Below are positions 1 to 8,202 of a stretch of DNA of 64,000 nucleotides, in pieces. Origin of the DNA: Bryobacterales bacterium (GTDB lineage: Bacteria; Acidobacteriota; Terriglobia; Bryobacterales; Bryobacteraceae); the NCBI GenBank assembly GCA_026129915.1, contig JAHCHD010000008.1, positions 1 to 64,000 of the forward strand. The letters are read 5' to 3'. The notes beneath the pieces were generated by a model. It searched no databases and was not told the DNA's origin. It was given only the letters and a program-made list of their open reading frames with translations. Within the stretch, counting starts at the first letter, position 1. Every line of letters starts with the position of its first letter. The translations under genes were made by a program, and so were the position numbers.

Positions 1-2
1 GC

Positions 3-494
3 GGGCGATGCTTCATCGTGCTTGCCGTCACCACCCCGGAAGCCTGGCCGAAACTCGCAGCCAGCGCGGAACGCATAGTCAGCGGCATTGAGCTGTTTCC
101 GCCGGAAGCTCCCGCAGTGGATCCACAGTTGTTCGCGTACTTCGCGGGCAAGCGGCTAAGTTTCTATTTCAGCAGGGGATCGTACTCGTCGACGGGCTCC
201 CGGGAGGGTGGCTTCAGCGGGACCGAACGAATCTATCTCTGCAGTGACGGTAGCTTCCTCTATGGTGAGCAAACCAGCGCCGCGTTCGACGTTCCTCAAG
301 CGATGGGCTATTCGCGCTCACGCGAAAACAGTTCCGGACGCTGGCAGGTAGCCGAAACCGGGGACGGCGCTTTGCTGACGCTGGGCTTCCACGATGGACG
401 CCAGTGGAGCTACCAGGCCACTCGTCTCGGGAGTGAAGTGGTCTACCTGAACGGCAGCAAATACTTCCGAGGCGGCCAAGACCGTTGCCGGTAG
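3..494 (+). CDS. C-terminal part of an unknown protein (5' end outside window)
   Basis: The reading frame is open from the first bases of the window and runs to a TAG at 492-494. A GTG at 18 could serve as a start, but the residues before it (GRCFI, leading into VLAVTTPEAWPKLAASAERI) read like ordinary protein, so I treat the gene as truncated by the window edge. The visible 160 or so residues end in a Gly/Ser/Tyr-rich beta-type region with motifs such as ERIYLCSDGSF and SGRWQVAETGDG, which suggest a small lipocalin-like beta domain at the C terminus. No catalytic motif is visible and I do not assign a function. The next gene on the same strand begins 87 bases later. Confidence 0.6.
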   Translation, partial: GRCFIVLAVTTPEAWPKLAASAERIVSGIELFPPEAPAVDPQLFAYFAGKRLSFYFSRGSYSSTGSREGGFSGTERIYLCSDGSFLYGEQTSAAFDVPQAMGYSRSRENSSGRWQVAETGDGALLTLGFHDGRQWSYQATRLGSEVVYLNGSKYFRGGQDRCR

Positions 495-581
495 CCGCTC
501 TTAGACGAGCACTGCGGCCTGATGAAGGCAGGCGCGGGCGAGCCCTGCCAGTGATGTAGCCGTTAATGTCATCCTGACTGC

Positions 582-1685
582 ATGAGCAAGTCTGCTTGGC
601 ATTTTGCCGGTCGTCGCGCCTTCCGGACGCTGCTGGCTTTCATTCTTCTGGCGCATACGCAGATGATATGGGCGCAGGGTAAGCCTCGCGCCCGTGAGCT
701 AGGCGTTCGGGTGGGCGCGCTCGAGGCCGGCAGGCACAATGCCATCACAGATGTTGCCGGGGTAGCTGTGGGCCATTCGACACTGCGGGCAGAGGGTAAG
801 TTTGCCACAGGAGTTACCGTAGTGCTTCCCCATGGTGGGAACGTATTCCATAGGAAGGTGCCCGCCGCCATTGAGGTCTTCAATGGCTTCGGCAAGCTGG
901 TGGGATTCACGCAGGTGCGGGAACTGGGTGAGCTTGAATCGCCCGTCGCGCTTACCTCCACACTCAACATTCACCGGGTGGCCGACGGACTGCTTGACTA
1001 TATGCTGGCACTGCCGGGCAACGAGAGCGTACGCTCGCTGAACGTGGTGGTGGGCGAAACCAACGATAGCCGGCTGAACGCCATTCGCGAGCGCCCGATT
1101 GCCAGCACCCACGTCCGGGACGCGATCGCCGTGGCAACGGGTGGACCTGTGACGGAGGGTGCGGTTGGCGCGGGAACAGGGACGGTGTGTTTCGGCTTCA
1201 AGGGCGGTATTGGATCGTCATCGCGGGTGACGGCAACTGGGCATACCGTGGGCGTGCTGGTGCAGACGAACTTCGGAGGTAGGTTGCATATCGCCGGCGT
1301 GCCGGTGGGCGACATTCTGAAAGCGACGCAAGCGAACAGCGGTGACGGATCTCTGATGATCGTCGTTGCCACGGACGCGCCTCTGGATTCCCGAAGCCTT
1401 GGACGCCTGGCACGGAGGGCCTTTCTAGGAATGGCGCGCACCGGTGGTAACGGAGCCAATGGTAGCGGCGACTACTCCATTGCATTTAGCACCGCCCCGT
1501 CCACCAGTCTCGCGACGAACGACGCCCTGACACCGTTGTTCGACGCAGTAGCCGACGCCACCGAGGAAGCCATCTACAATTCCATGTTCGCCGCCGAAAC
1601 TGTGACTTCGAACGGAGCCACCGTGGAGGCACTTCCCGTCGCGCGTGTTGTGGAGATCCTTCGGGAACGCGGCGCTATCCGCTAA
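582..1685 (+). CDS. P1-family (DmpA/BapA-type) N-terminal nucleophile aminopeptidase, exported
   Basis: The 367-residue product has a signal peptide (about residues 1-31, ending IWAQ) and the full DmpA/peptidase family P1 fold signature: LGVRVG near the mature N terminus, ITDVAGVAVGHST, and CFGFKGGIGSSSRV in the middle. Members of this family cleave themselves to form alpha and beta subunits, and the beta subunit starts at the nucleophile. Here that point is predicted at Gly256-Ser257 (SGDG|SLMIVVATDAPL), leaving a 111-residue beta chain, close to the 126 residues of DmpA. Known members hydrolyse N-terminal D- or L-residues, beta-amino peptides or amides, so the exact substrate cannot be read from sequence. 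The export signal suggests a periplasmic peptide-scavenging role. Confidence 0.88.
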   Translation: MSKSAWHFAGRRAFRTLLAFILLAHTQMIWAQGKPRARELGVRVGALEAGRHNAITDVAGVAVGHSTLRAEGKFATGVTVVLPHGGNVFHRKVPAAIEVFNGFGKLVGFTQVRELGELESPVALTSTLNIHRVADGLLDYMLALPGNESVRSLNVVVGETNDSRLNAIRERPIASTHVRDAIAVATGGPVTEGAVGAGTGTVCFGFKGGIGSSSRVTATGHTVGVLVQTNFGGRLHIAGVPVGDILKATQANSGDGSLMIVVATDAPLDSRSLGRLARRAFLGMARTGGNGANGSGDYSIAFSTAPSTSLATNDALTPLFDAVADATEEAIYNSMFAAETVTSNGATVEALPVARVVEILRERGAIR

Positions 1686-1775
1686 GTGACGGCAACGACG
1701 CTATTGTTGCGCCGATGCTCGAGTAGAGGGAATCGTCTACAATCAGGAACCTGAGCAAGTATCACGGGAGAACCG

Positions 1776-2015
1776 ATGCAGTACGCCTTGAAGTTGCAGC
1801 GCGCGGGGGACCGTCCCCAGTGGCGGACGGGGTTGAGCCTCAGCGAGGCGCTCGCGATGGCTGGCGGAACTGTGCAGGCCGAAGAGACGGCGTTGAGCCC
1901 GCGATACCTCACAGCGACCATCTACCGGGACGCCATGGTGGTACACCTGTGCCGTTACTTTCCGCCCGAGATGCGGACCAAGACGGGGAGCCCGCCACCG
2001 ACCGCGCGGGAATGA
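1776..2015 (+). CDS. Small hypothetical protein (79 aa)
   Basis: ATG at 1776 is preceded by a purine-rich GGGAG (1766-1770) at good spacing, and the codons have the G/C-rich third positions of the neighbouring genes. The product MQYALKLQRAGDRPQWRTGL... contains a short GLSLSEALAMAGGTV segment but no domain I recognise. A longer overlapping frame from 1820 reads as an upstream extension of the alginate-lyase gene; the two cannot both be coding here, and this one has the better start and composition. The coding call rests on start site and codon use only. Confidence 0.45.
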   Translation: MQYALKLQRAGDRPQWRTGLSLSEALAMAGGTVQAEETALSPRYLTATIYRDAMVVHLCRYFPPEMRTKTGSPPPTARE

Positions 2016-2077
2016 CGGCCCCTGGAGGAAGTGTGATGGGCTACCCAACTTTGGCTCCGCTGCAGTATGATGCCGCC

Positions 2078-3331
2078 ATGCGCAACCTGCGGATTCCAGT
2101 GAGCGAGGGTCAACCACTTTCGCGTCGCCACTGGCTGGGCCTGGCAGCCGGGGCCGGCGTGGCGCTGCCGCTGTGGGGCCAGCGGAATGGCAAACCAGCT
2201 TTGCTGTTGCGTGCCTCAGATGTGGCCCTGGTGAACCGGGCACTTCATATTGCTGACGGACCACTGGCCAAGGAACGCGCGCAATTGGAAACCGATGCCC
2301 GTGCTGCTCTAGCCAGCGGCCCCTGGAGTGTCACCACGGAGAGACCGAAAGGAACGCCCGCGGGTCCGAACGACTTTTTCAGTGAAGGGCCTTATTGGTG
2401 GCCGGATCCCGCAAGGCCCAGCGGGCCTTATGTCCGGCGGGACGGCGAGGTAAATCCGGATCGCTTCACGCGGAACCACGACGACCTGCGCGCGCTTAGC
2501 GAGACGGTGCTCTGCCTGGCCACCGCCGCAGTGCTGCTGGAAGAGCCGCGCTATGCCAGCCATGCCTGGAATCTGCTGCGGGTATGGTTTGTAGACGAAG
2601 CGACGCGCATGAACCCCAACCTTGAGTTTGGCCAGGCAATTCGCGGGCTGGTTTGGGGAAGGGGTATCGGTCTGATTGATACCGTGCCTCTTATTTGGCT
2701 GGTGCAGGGCGTAATGCTGCTGGAAGCATTGGGCCAAACCGATGGCGGCGCTGTGGGCGTCAGGAACTGGTTCCGCGACTTTCTGCACTGGATGAACACC
2801 AGTGAAAAAGGCGTGGATGAACGCGACCACGGCAATAACCACTCCACGTGGTGGGCAGCGCAGGTTGCGGCGTACGCAACCTACCTGGGTGATGAGGCGG
2901 CGCTATTGCGCGCGTGGACACTTTTCTATGAGGCGATTGTCCCTAAGCAGTTCCTGGCCAACGGCAGCGCGCCCAAAGAGGAAGAGCGCACGCGGAGCCT
3001 GAGCTACTCGGCCATGAATCTGGACGGGCTGGCGGTTCTCTGCCGCATTGGGCAGTTATGGGAACTGGACCTCTGGGAGTTCGAGGCAGATAACGGCGCG
3101 AGTCCGGCGAAGGCCGTGGCCTACGTGCTGCCGTATCTCGAAGATCCCGCCAAGTGGACGAAGCCCCAGATCACCCCCATCCAGAAGGACCGGTATCTCT
3201 TCCCTGCCCTGGCTGGCTGGGGTTTGGGCGTGCCGGAATACGTGGAGGCACAACGCCGCTTGGGTTGTAAAGGTCGTGAATTCACCCGCTGGCTCCGTAT
3301 GCTCATCGCCCTGCCCCCAATGACGGAGTAA
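2078..3331 (+). CDS. Alginate lyase family protein (PF05426-type), Tat-exported
   Basis: I start at ATG 2078 because the residues that follow form a twin-arginine signal (LSRRHWLGLAAGAGVALPLWG), while the open frame upstream to 1820 is not protein-like. The mature part is an alpha/alpha-barrel lyase: GPNDFFSEGPYWWPDP near the N terminus, the helical NHDDLRALSETVLCL region, and the hallmark ERDHGNNHSTWW with the Asn-His pair used in beta-elimination by alginate-lyase-family enzymes. At 417 residues it is of normal length for the family. The natural substrate of soil members is often not alginate, so polyuronate or related acidic glycan degradation in the periplasm is the safest reading. A hairpin terminator lies about 95 bases after the stop. 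Confidence 0.85.
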   Translation: MRNLRIPVSEGQPLSRRHWLGLAAGAGVALPLWGQRNGKPALLLRASDVALVNRALHIADGPLAKERAQLETDARAALASGPWSVTTERPKGTPAGPNDFFSEGPYWWPDPARPSGPYVRRDGEVNPDRFTRNHDDLRALSETVLCLATAAVLLEEPRYASHAWNLLRVWFVDEATRMNPNLEFGQAIRGLVWGRGIGLIDTVPLIWLVQGVMLLEALGQTDGGAVGVRNWFRDFLHWMNTSEKGVDERDHGNNHSTWWAAQVAAYATYLGDEAALLRAWTLFYEAIVPKQFLANGSAPKEEERTRSLSYSAMNLDGLAVLCRIGQLWELDLWEFEADNGASPAKAVAYVLPYLEDPAKWTKPQITPIQKDRYLFPALAGWGLGVPEYVEAQRRLGCKGREFTRWLRMLIALPPMTE

Positions 3332-3424
3332 TTCCACTGGTCCCAGTTCCTCCGGGCTGGGGTCAATCTGGCGCTGCGGAATCGCAGTGGCCACAATGGC
3401 CGTCTTGCGATTGGTAAAACCAGG

Positions 3425-3447
3425 GTGGTGGATTTCCACCACTTTTT
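3425..3447 (+). terminator. Rho-independent terminator after the alginate-lyase-family gene
   Basis: A perfect 7-bp stem GTGGTGG (3425-3431) / CCACCAC (3436-3442) with an ATTT loop is followed at once by TTTTT (3443-3447). It separates the alginate-lyase gene from the FecR/DUF6600 gene. The remaining bases of the 205-bp gap hold nothing else I can name. Confidence 0.75.
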
Positions 3448-3536
3448 CCGGACGATCTGAGCTGGCTAAGCGGCTTTTTTTCAGTCACTTGCTAATTGGC
3501 ACGCAAAGTGCATAGTAAGGGGCTCGGAGGTGCATG

Positions 3537-6479
3537 ATGATGCGCGCAAAGCAATTCTCGATGGCTGCAATTGGCCTGCTACTGGCTTCCTTCGTGGCGC
3601 CAGCACAGACCGACGCTGGCAACGGAGTGGCGCGCGTCAGTTTGATGCGCGGAGACGTCACCGTGCAACGTGGCGATTCCGGCGAACTCACTGAAGCCGC
3701 CATCAACGCTCCCCTGGTGACGGGTGACCGTATGCTTACGGGCCCCGGTTCCCGGGCGGAACTGCAGTTCGACTACGCACACTTTTTGCGTTTGGCTCCC
3801 AATAGCGAAGTCCGCATGCTGGAACTGCGTCCAGAGCGTTACCTGGTTGCGGTGGCGGAAGGCACAGTGGCGTTCAGCAAGGTGGACCAGTTCGACTCCG
3901 AGGTGGAAGTGAACACCCCAAGCGTCTCCGTGCGCCCCGTGCAGCGCGGAAACTTCCGGGTGACGGTGAATCCGGACGGCAGCTCGGAAATTACGGTTCG
4001 TGAAGGGCAGGTAGAGGTGTACACACCCTCAGGTGTGGAGCGTCTTGGCCCTGGCCGCACCATGATGGCGCGGGGCGACCGCGACAACCCTGAGTTTCAG
4101 TACATCTCCCAGATGCGCCGTGACGAATTCGACAACTGGAACCGCGATCGCGACCGGCTGATCCGCCGCAGCGAGAGCTATCGCTATGTGGATCGCAGCA
4201 TTCCGGGCGCCCATGAACTGGACGCCTATGGAAGTTGGGTGAACGTGGCCCCATACGGAATGGTGTGGCAGCCTCGCGTGGCTGGCGGATGGGCGCCTTA
4301 CCGACATGGCCGCTGGGCTTGGGTGGATTACTACGGCTGGAACTGGGTGAGCTACGACCCCTGGGGCTGGGCTCCGTTCCACTACGGCCGTTGGTTCAAC
4401 TCGCCGGGCATGGGTTGGTGCTGGTACCCTGGCGGCTTCGGACGCCAATTTTACTCGCCCGCAGTGGTGGGCTGGTTTGGATTTGGCGGCGGGGGCGTGG
4501 GCTTCGGCTTCGGCAACGTAGGCTGGGTGCCCCTGGCACCGTTTGAACCCTTCTACCCCTGGTGGGGAGGGCGCTGGGGCGGCTGGCACGGCGGTGGCTG
4601 GCGCAACAACCGCACCTTTATTGACAACAGTGTGAACATCGTGAACAACACGAATATCACCAATGTTTACCGGAATTCCCGGGTAGGTAACGGCTACACC
4701 GTGGTGGACGGGCAGAGCTTCGCACGCGGAGCAAGTGTCCGCCACAACGGCGCGGGCATCGAAAGCCTGCGTACAGCCAGTTCCGTTCGCGGACAATTGC
4801 CGGTGCCTCCAGACCGGGGTAGCCTGCGCTTCAGCGACCGCGCGGTAGACCGGAGCCAGGTGGAAGGCCGATTGGCCCGCACCGAGGGCAGGCAATTCCA
4901 CACTCGTACCGAACCGGCACGGGTAGACCGGGCCAGCTTTGATACGCAGCGTGGAGCGATGGAGCAGGTGCAGCGGCAGGCCTTTAGCCGGGGCGAGAGC
5001 GCCCAGGGCAGTATGAACCGGCAGAGTGCGCGCGGTGAAGGCGCCACAGTAGGCAGCGATGCCGGAGGCCGAGGAGCCACCAGCGGTGTGGCCACGCAAC
5101 CGGCGCAGAACATGGGGCGCGGCGCCCAGGCAGTGGCCAGCGACGGGACGCCCACCCGAGGTGCTTCGGCACGCGGGCAGGATGTTGAAAACCCCACGCG
5201 GGGTGGCGCGGTGAGCGGACGTACCGGCGTGGAGCCAGGCGCGGCACAGGATCGCGGTGGATGGCGTCGCTTCGGCGAACCCGTCACGCGGCAGGGTACG
5301 GACCGTGGCGCTGTGGCGGATCGCGGGGCTACTGCTGGCAATAGCGATAGCACTCGTGGGGCAAGCCGCGGTGCAACGGCAACCCCCAGCAGCGAAAGTG
5401 GCTCCTCGTGGCGTCGCTTTGGCGAGCCGGCCGGCCGCACCAGCAGTGCACCCAGCGGGGAAGCTCCGGCGCGGGCAACCACGCCTGCTGAGGGCAACAC
5501 CCGAGGCAGCGGGGCGACTCGTGGAACGGAAACCACCCGCGGCAACGGTAGCGCGGAGCAGGGCGGCTGGCAGAGCTTAGGACGCGGCAGCGGATCCCAG
5601 ACGAATCGCGGTGCAGCGGAGCGGGGTGGATCCAGCACCCGTGGTTCTGACAGTGCGGCTCCCGCGCCAAGCGCGCAGCGTTCGGCGCCGAGTGGGAACA
5701 CAGGCAGTTCCAGCCGAGGCGCTGGAGCTACACGCGGCGGTAACGAGGGTACCTCGTCCCGTGGCGCAGCATCGCAGCAGCGATTGAACCTGGGCCAGCC
5801 AACCGTGCGTGAACGCGGAGGCAGTACGGCAGCCCCCAGTTCGGGCGGCCGTGGCAGTGGCGGGGCCGCACCCGGTGCATCCAGCACGGGTCGCGGCGCA
5901 ACGAATCGCAGCAGTGTGGAAGGTTCGGGTTGGCGGCGCTTCGACGGAGGTGCCGCCTCCTCCGGCGTTCAGGTGTACGGATCTTCGCGATCGAGCGCAG
6001 CGCCCAGCACCTACAGCAACCCGTCGGTCAGCCGGGGTTCGTCGAGCGGTACGGCATCTCAAGGATCCTGGCGAAGCTCTAGCGGCAGTGCGGGCAGCAG
6101 CAGAAGCAATGACGCCTTCGCCGGAAGCAGCCGGGGTTCATCGAACTCTGGATATACTCGCAGCGCCCCCGCCAGTTCCGGTGGCAGCTACAGCCGCTCA
6201 AGCGGGAGCTACGGCTCCAGCGTAGGGCGCAGTAGCGGTGGTTCCTACAGCCGTCCGGGCGGGTCGTCGGGTGGCAGCATCAGCCGGGGCGGTGGCAGCT
6301 ATGGCGGCTCGACTGCCGGGCGTAGCAGTGGCGGCAGCATGGGTGGGGGCATGAGCCGCGGCGGCGGTGGTATGAGCCGTAGCGGCGGAGGCGCCAGCAT
6401 GGGTGGCGGTGGCCGCTCCGGTGGTGGCATGTCCAGTGGCGGCAGCAGAGGCGGCGGCGGCGGTCGTGGACGAAATTAG
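3537..6479 (+). CDS. FecR-domain / DUF6600 protein with very long Gly/Ser/Arg/Ala low-complexity tail
   Basis: Three ATG codons in a row (3534, 3537, 3540) follow a GGAGG at 3526-3530; the second or third has the best spacing. The roughly 980-residue product has a signal peptide (ending APAQ), a FecR-type beta domain (about residues 30-170, with VARVSLMRGDVTVQRGDSGE and LVTGDRMLTGPGSRAEL), then a Trp/Tyr/Gly-rich block typical of DUF6600 (YGMVWQP...GGWAPYRHGRWAWVDYYGWNW...) to about residue 350. The last 550 residues are low-complexity G/S/R/A with a recurring WRRFGEP/WRRFDGG phrase. No sigma factor sits next to it, so this FecR domain is unlikely to act as a classical anti-sigma regulator; a cell-surface or periplasmic structural role is an inference. 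A strong terminator follows. Confidence 0.8.
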   Translation: MMRAKQFSMAAIGLLLASFVAPAQTDAGNGVARVSLMRGDVTVQRGDSGELTEAAINAPLVTGDRMLTGPGSRAELQFDYAHFLRLAPNSEVRMLELRPERYLVAVAEGTVAFSKVDQFDSEVEVNTPSVSVRPVQRGNFRVTVNPDGSSEITVREGQVEVYTPSGVERLGPGRTMMARGDRDNPEFQYISQMRRDEFDNWNRDRDRLIRRSESYRYVDRSIPGAHELDAYGSWVNVAPYGMVWQPRVAGGWAPYRHGRWAWVDYYGWNWVSYDPWGWAPFHYGRWFNSPGMGWCWYPGGFGRQFYSPAVVGWFGFGGGGVGFGFGNVGWVPLAPFEPFYPWWGGRWGGWHGGGWRNNRTFIDNSVNIVNNTNITNVYRNSRVGNGYTVVDGQSFARGASVRHNGAGIESLRTASSVRGQLPVPPDRGSLRFSDRAVDRSQVEGRLARTEGRQFHTRTEPARVDRASFDTQRGAMEQVQRQAFSRGESAQGSMNRQSARGEGATVGSDAGGRGATSGVATQPAQNMGRGAQAVASDGTPTRGASARGQDVENPTRGGAVSGRTGVEPGAAQDRGGWRRFGEPVTRQGTDRGAVADRGATAGNSDSTRGASRGATATPSSESGSSWRRFGEPAGRTSSAPSGEAPARATTPAEGNTRGSGATRGTETTRGNGSAEQGGWQSLGRGSGSQTNRGAAERGGSSTRGSDSAAPAPSAQRSAPSGNTGSSSRGAGATRGGNEGTSSRGAASQQRLNLGQPTVRERGGSTAAPSSGGRGSGGAAPGASSTGRGATNRSSVEGSGWRRFDGGAASSGVQVYGSSRSSAAPSTYSNPSVSRGSSSGTASQGSWRSSSGSAGSSRSNDAFAGSSRGSSNSGYTRSAPASSGGSYSRSSGSYGSSVGRSSGGSYSRPGGSSGGSISRGGGSYGGSTAGRSSGGSMGGGMSRGGGGMSRSGGGASMGGGGRSGGGMSSGGSRGGGGGRGRN

Positions 6480-6554
6480 AAGTTTTTCTTCCCGATGTTG
6501 CACGCTTTTCCAAGCTAATACGCTTTGGTAGATAGGTGGCTTTCACTCTTGAAC

Positions 6555-6601
6555 CAGGAACGTCGCGGGCATTCAAGTCTGCGACGTTCCTGCTTTTTTT
6601 T
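6555..6601 (+). terminator. Strong rho-independent terminator
   Basis: A perfect 12-bp stem CAGGAACGTCGC (6555-6566) / GCGACGTTCCTG (6581-6592) is followed by C and eight T residues (6594-6601). It ends the transcript of the FecR/DUF6600 gene. A 61-codon open frame that crosses it (6525-6710) is not a gene. Confidence 0.92.
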
Positions 6602-6791
6602 GCAAGGCTTCTGCGCTAATCCTCTCCAACTAGAAACTTTAGACACACCTTCCTGGTTCGCAATTCGCTACATCTTCAGCCACTTCCGCTGCCGGAGACT
6701 TCTCCGCTGAACCTCCTGTGACCATCGCTCCGAAGGCGAGGCGTCGCCAACAAGCCGCATCGGTTTTAGTACCGTACGGCCATTACTCCCA

Positions 6792-6805
6792 TTTTCGGCC
6801 GAAAA
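6792..6805. promoter_or_regulatory. 14-bp perfect palindrome upstream of the PEP-CTERM pair
   Basis: TTTTCGGCCGAAAA is a perfect 14-bp palindrome 51 bases before the first candidate start of the PEP-CTERM gene at 6856. It lies in the 376-bp gap 6480-6855, whose first part holds the terminator and whose remainder shows no gene, RNA or repeat that I recognise. A second short palindrome (CCGTACGG, ending about 6780) lies just upstream. A regulator-binding role is inferred only from symmetry and position. Confidence 0.35.
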
Positions 6806-6855
6806 CGGTCGATAACGCCCGGCTGTGCACTAGGTCCGAGTAGGGAGATAAGCCG

Positions 6856-8022
6856 ATGGCCGAAATTAAGAACCGATTCATTTTGTGGCGGAGGTTTCTA
6901 TGCAGAACTCTCCCGGCAGACCGGTGTAAGGGCGTGGACATCATGCAGCGAGTCGCAAGTCAACTATGGGCAGGAGTGGCTGGCATCGCATTTTGGCTGG
7001 CGCTGGCGAGCATTCTTCTGCCTGTTCCCGCAGTAGCATCGCTGCTGGTAGTGGAAGTGCAGGGTGTAGTTGGAATACGGAGTTTTGCTCCATTCGAAGG
7101 CGAACCCGGCCTACTGTATCGTCTGCAAGAGACCGGAAATCTTCTGGATGACGAGGGCAATATCCGGCCTTTGCCGTCTCTGAACGATTACCAACTGAGC
7201 GAAATTGCGGTGGACACCCCGGTATCCGTTCGGTTTGAGATTGACACCAGCCGCATGCCCGCCGGGCTACTGACAGACTTTGGTGTGGAAATTGCAACAC
7301 TTGGACCATCGTCGATCGTCCATTCTGAGGGGCTGCTCCTGGAACCTTGGATTCGCGCCAACTTGGAGGTTGAAGGGCAGAGTTTCGGGTTCGACCTCTC
7401 ACCGCAGGACCTCGATCCGCTCGGATTTTTTCCCATGCCCCCAAACACCACGAACGTCGTGGGGGATGTCGGGTATGCACACCTGCTGAGCTACGGCCAA
7501 GAGGAGAATATCCTCACCGGTGTGCGGAGGCAAGCGTTTCGCGCCGCCACGGATTCACGATCCGGCTACAACGTCTTCTTTCCACCGGCGCCGTCAGGGC
7601 CGATTTTCGTAGGATCTTTACAGATCCATACCATGAATCTCCGTCTGTTCGATGGCTTGCTAGCTGGTGAAGTTGGGTTCCTTGGAGACGACCCGTTCGC
7701 GTTACCTGTGAACTTCCACTGGACCGATGACGACATCGATCCGGAAAGTCAGACATTCCTCAAGCGCGATGGCTTCCTGACCATTGCGTGGAGATCCATC
7801 AACATTCTCGACCAGCGCGAGTTGCAGGACGACGGCTCGGTTAAGCTGCTGCGCGATTATGACGGAACCCTCCTAAACCTGGGCATGCAGGTAACCTCGG
7901 TGAGGGCCTATATGGTGGATCCAGAGGCCATCCCAGAGCCTGCCAGCGCCAGCCTGGCGGGACTCGCGCTTCTGCTGTTGGGTATGGCACACCGGCGGCG
8001 GAGAAAGTCGAAGGAGAGCTGA
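6856..8022 (+). CDS. PEP-CTERM sorting-domain protein, first of a tandem pair
   Basis: The C terminus carries the PEP-CTERM signature: PEPAS, a hydrophobic helix (SLAGLALLLLGMA) and a basic tail HRRRRKSKES, which marks exported proteins processed by an exosortase. Two starts are possible. ATG 6856 has a GGGAG 8 bases upstream; ATG 6943 gives a cleaner signal peptide (MQRVASQLWAGVAGIAFWLA...VPAVAS). The body is beta-rich with no catalytic motif. It shares blocks with the next gene: LPVNFHWTDDD versus LPLNFEWDDAS, and SVRAYMVDPEAIPEPA versus SVRAFTVDPAPIPEPA. The two are therefore diverged tandem duplicates. A 9-codon ORF with its own GGAGG lies between the two candidate starts. Confidence 0.82.
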   Translation: MAEIKNRFILWRRFLCRTLPADRCKGVDIMQRVASQLWAGVAGIAFWLALASILLPVPAVASLLVVEVQGVVGIRSFAPFEGEPGLLYRLQETGNLLDDEGNIRPLPSLNDYQLSEIAVDTPVSVRFEIDTSRMPAGLLTDFGVEIATLGPSSIVHSEGLLLEPWIRANLEVEGQSFGFDLSPQDLDPLGFFPMPPNTTNVVGDVGYAHLLSYGQEENILTGVRRQAFRAATDSRSGYNVFFPPAPSGPIFVGSLQIHTMNLRLFDGLLAGEVGFLGDDPFALPVNFHWTDDDIDPESQTFLKRDGFLTIAWRSINILDQRELQDDGSVKLLRDYDGTLLNLGMQVTSVRAYMVDPEAIPEPASASLAGLALLLLGMAHRRRRKSKES

Positions 8023-8202
8023 AGGGCCTCGGCGCAACGGCGACAAGGTTTGCCAGCTCTAGCGCCAGGAGGGGACGGATCTGGAAACGCATGGCCTGCG
8101 CTGCCATCGTGGCTCTGAATCGACCGGCCTAGGACTTGAAAACTTGCGGTGGATGAGCCTTTTGGCGTTCCACCGCACTAATGTAGCCAAGGGGATGCTT
8201 TT

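Noticed and set aside
1820-2077. N-terminal extension of the alginate-lyase gene
   Set aside because: The extra 86 residues are not protein-like, and a proper twin-arginine signal begins at 2078.
4029-5099. Long minus-strand open frame (356 codons) inside the FecR/DUF6600 gene
   Set aside because: It is antisense to a clear FecR/DUF6600 protein, and its Ala/His/Pro-rich translation reflects the GC-biased complement of Gly/Trp/Arg codons. The same holds for the 397-codon minus-strand frame at 4694-5887.
6525-6710. 61-codon open frame crossing a terminator
   Set aside because: It contains both arms and the T-run of the strong hairpin at 6555-6601 and no usable ribosome site.
6602-6855. Possible riboswitch or small RNA upstream of the PEP-CTERM genes
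   Set aside because: I looked for the conserved features of cyclic-di-GMP and other leader riboswitches and found none; only palindromes are evident.
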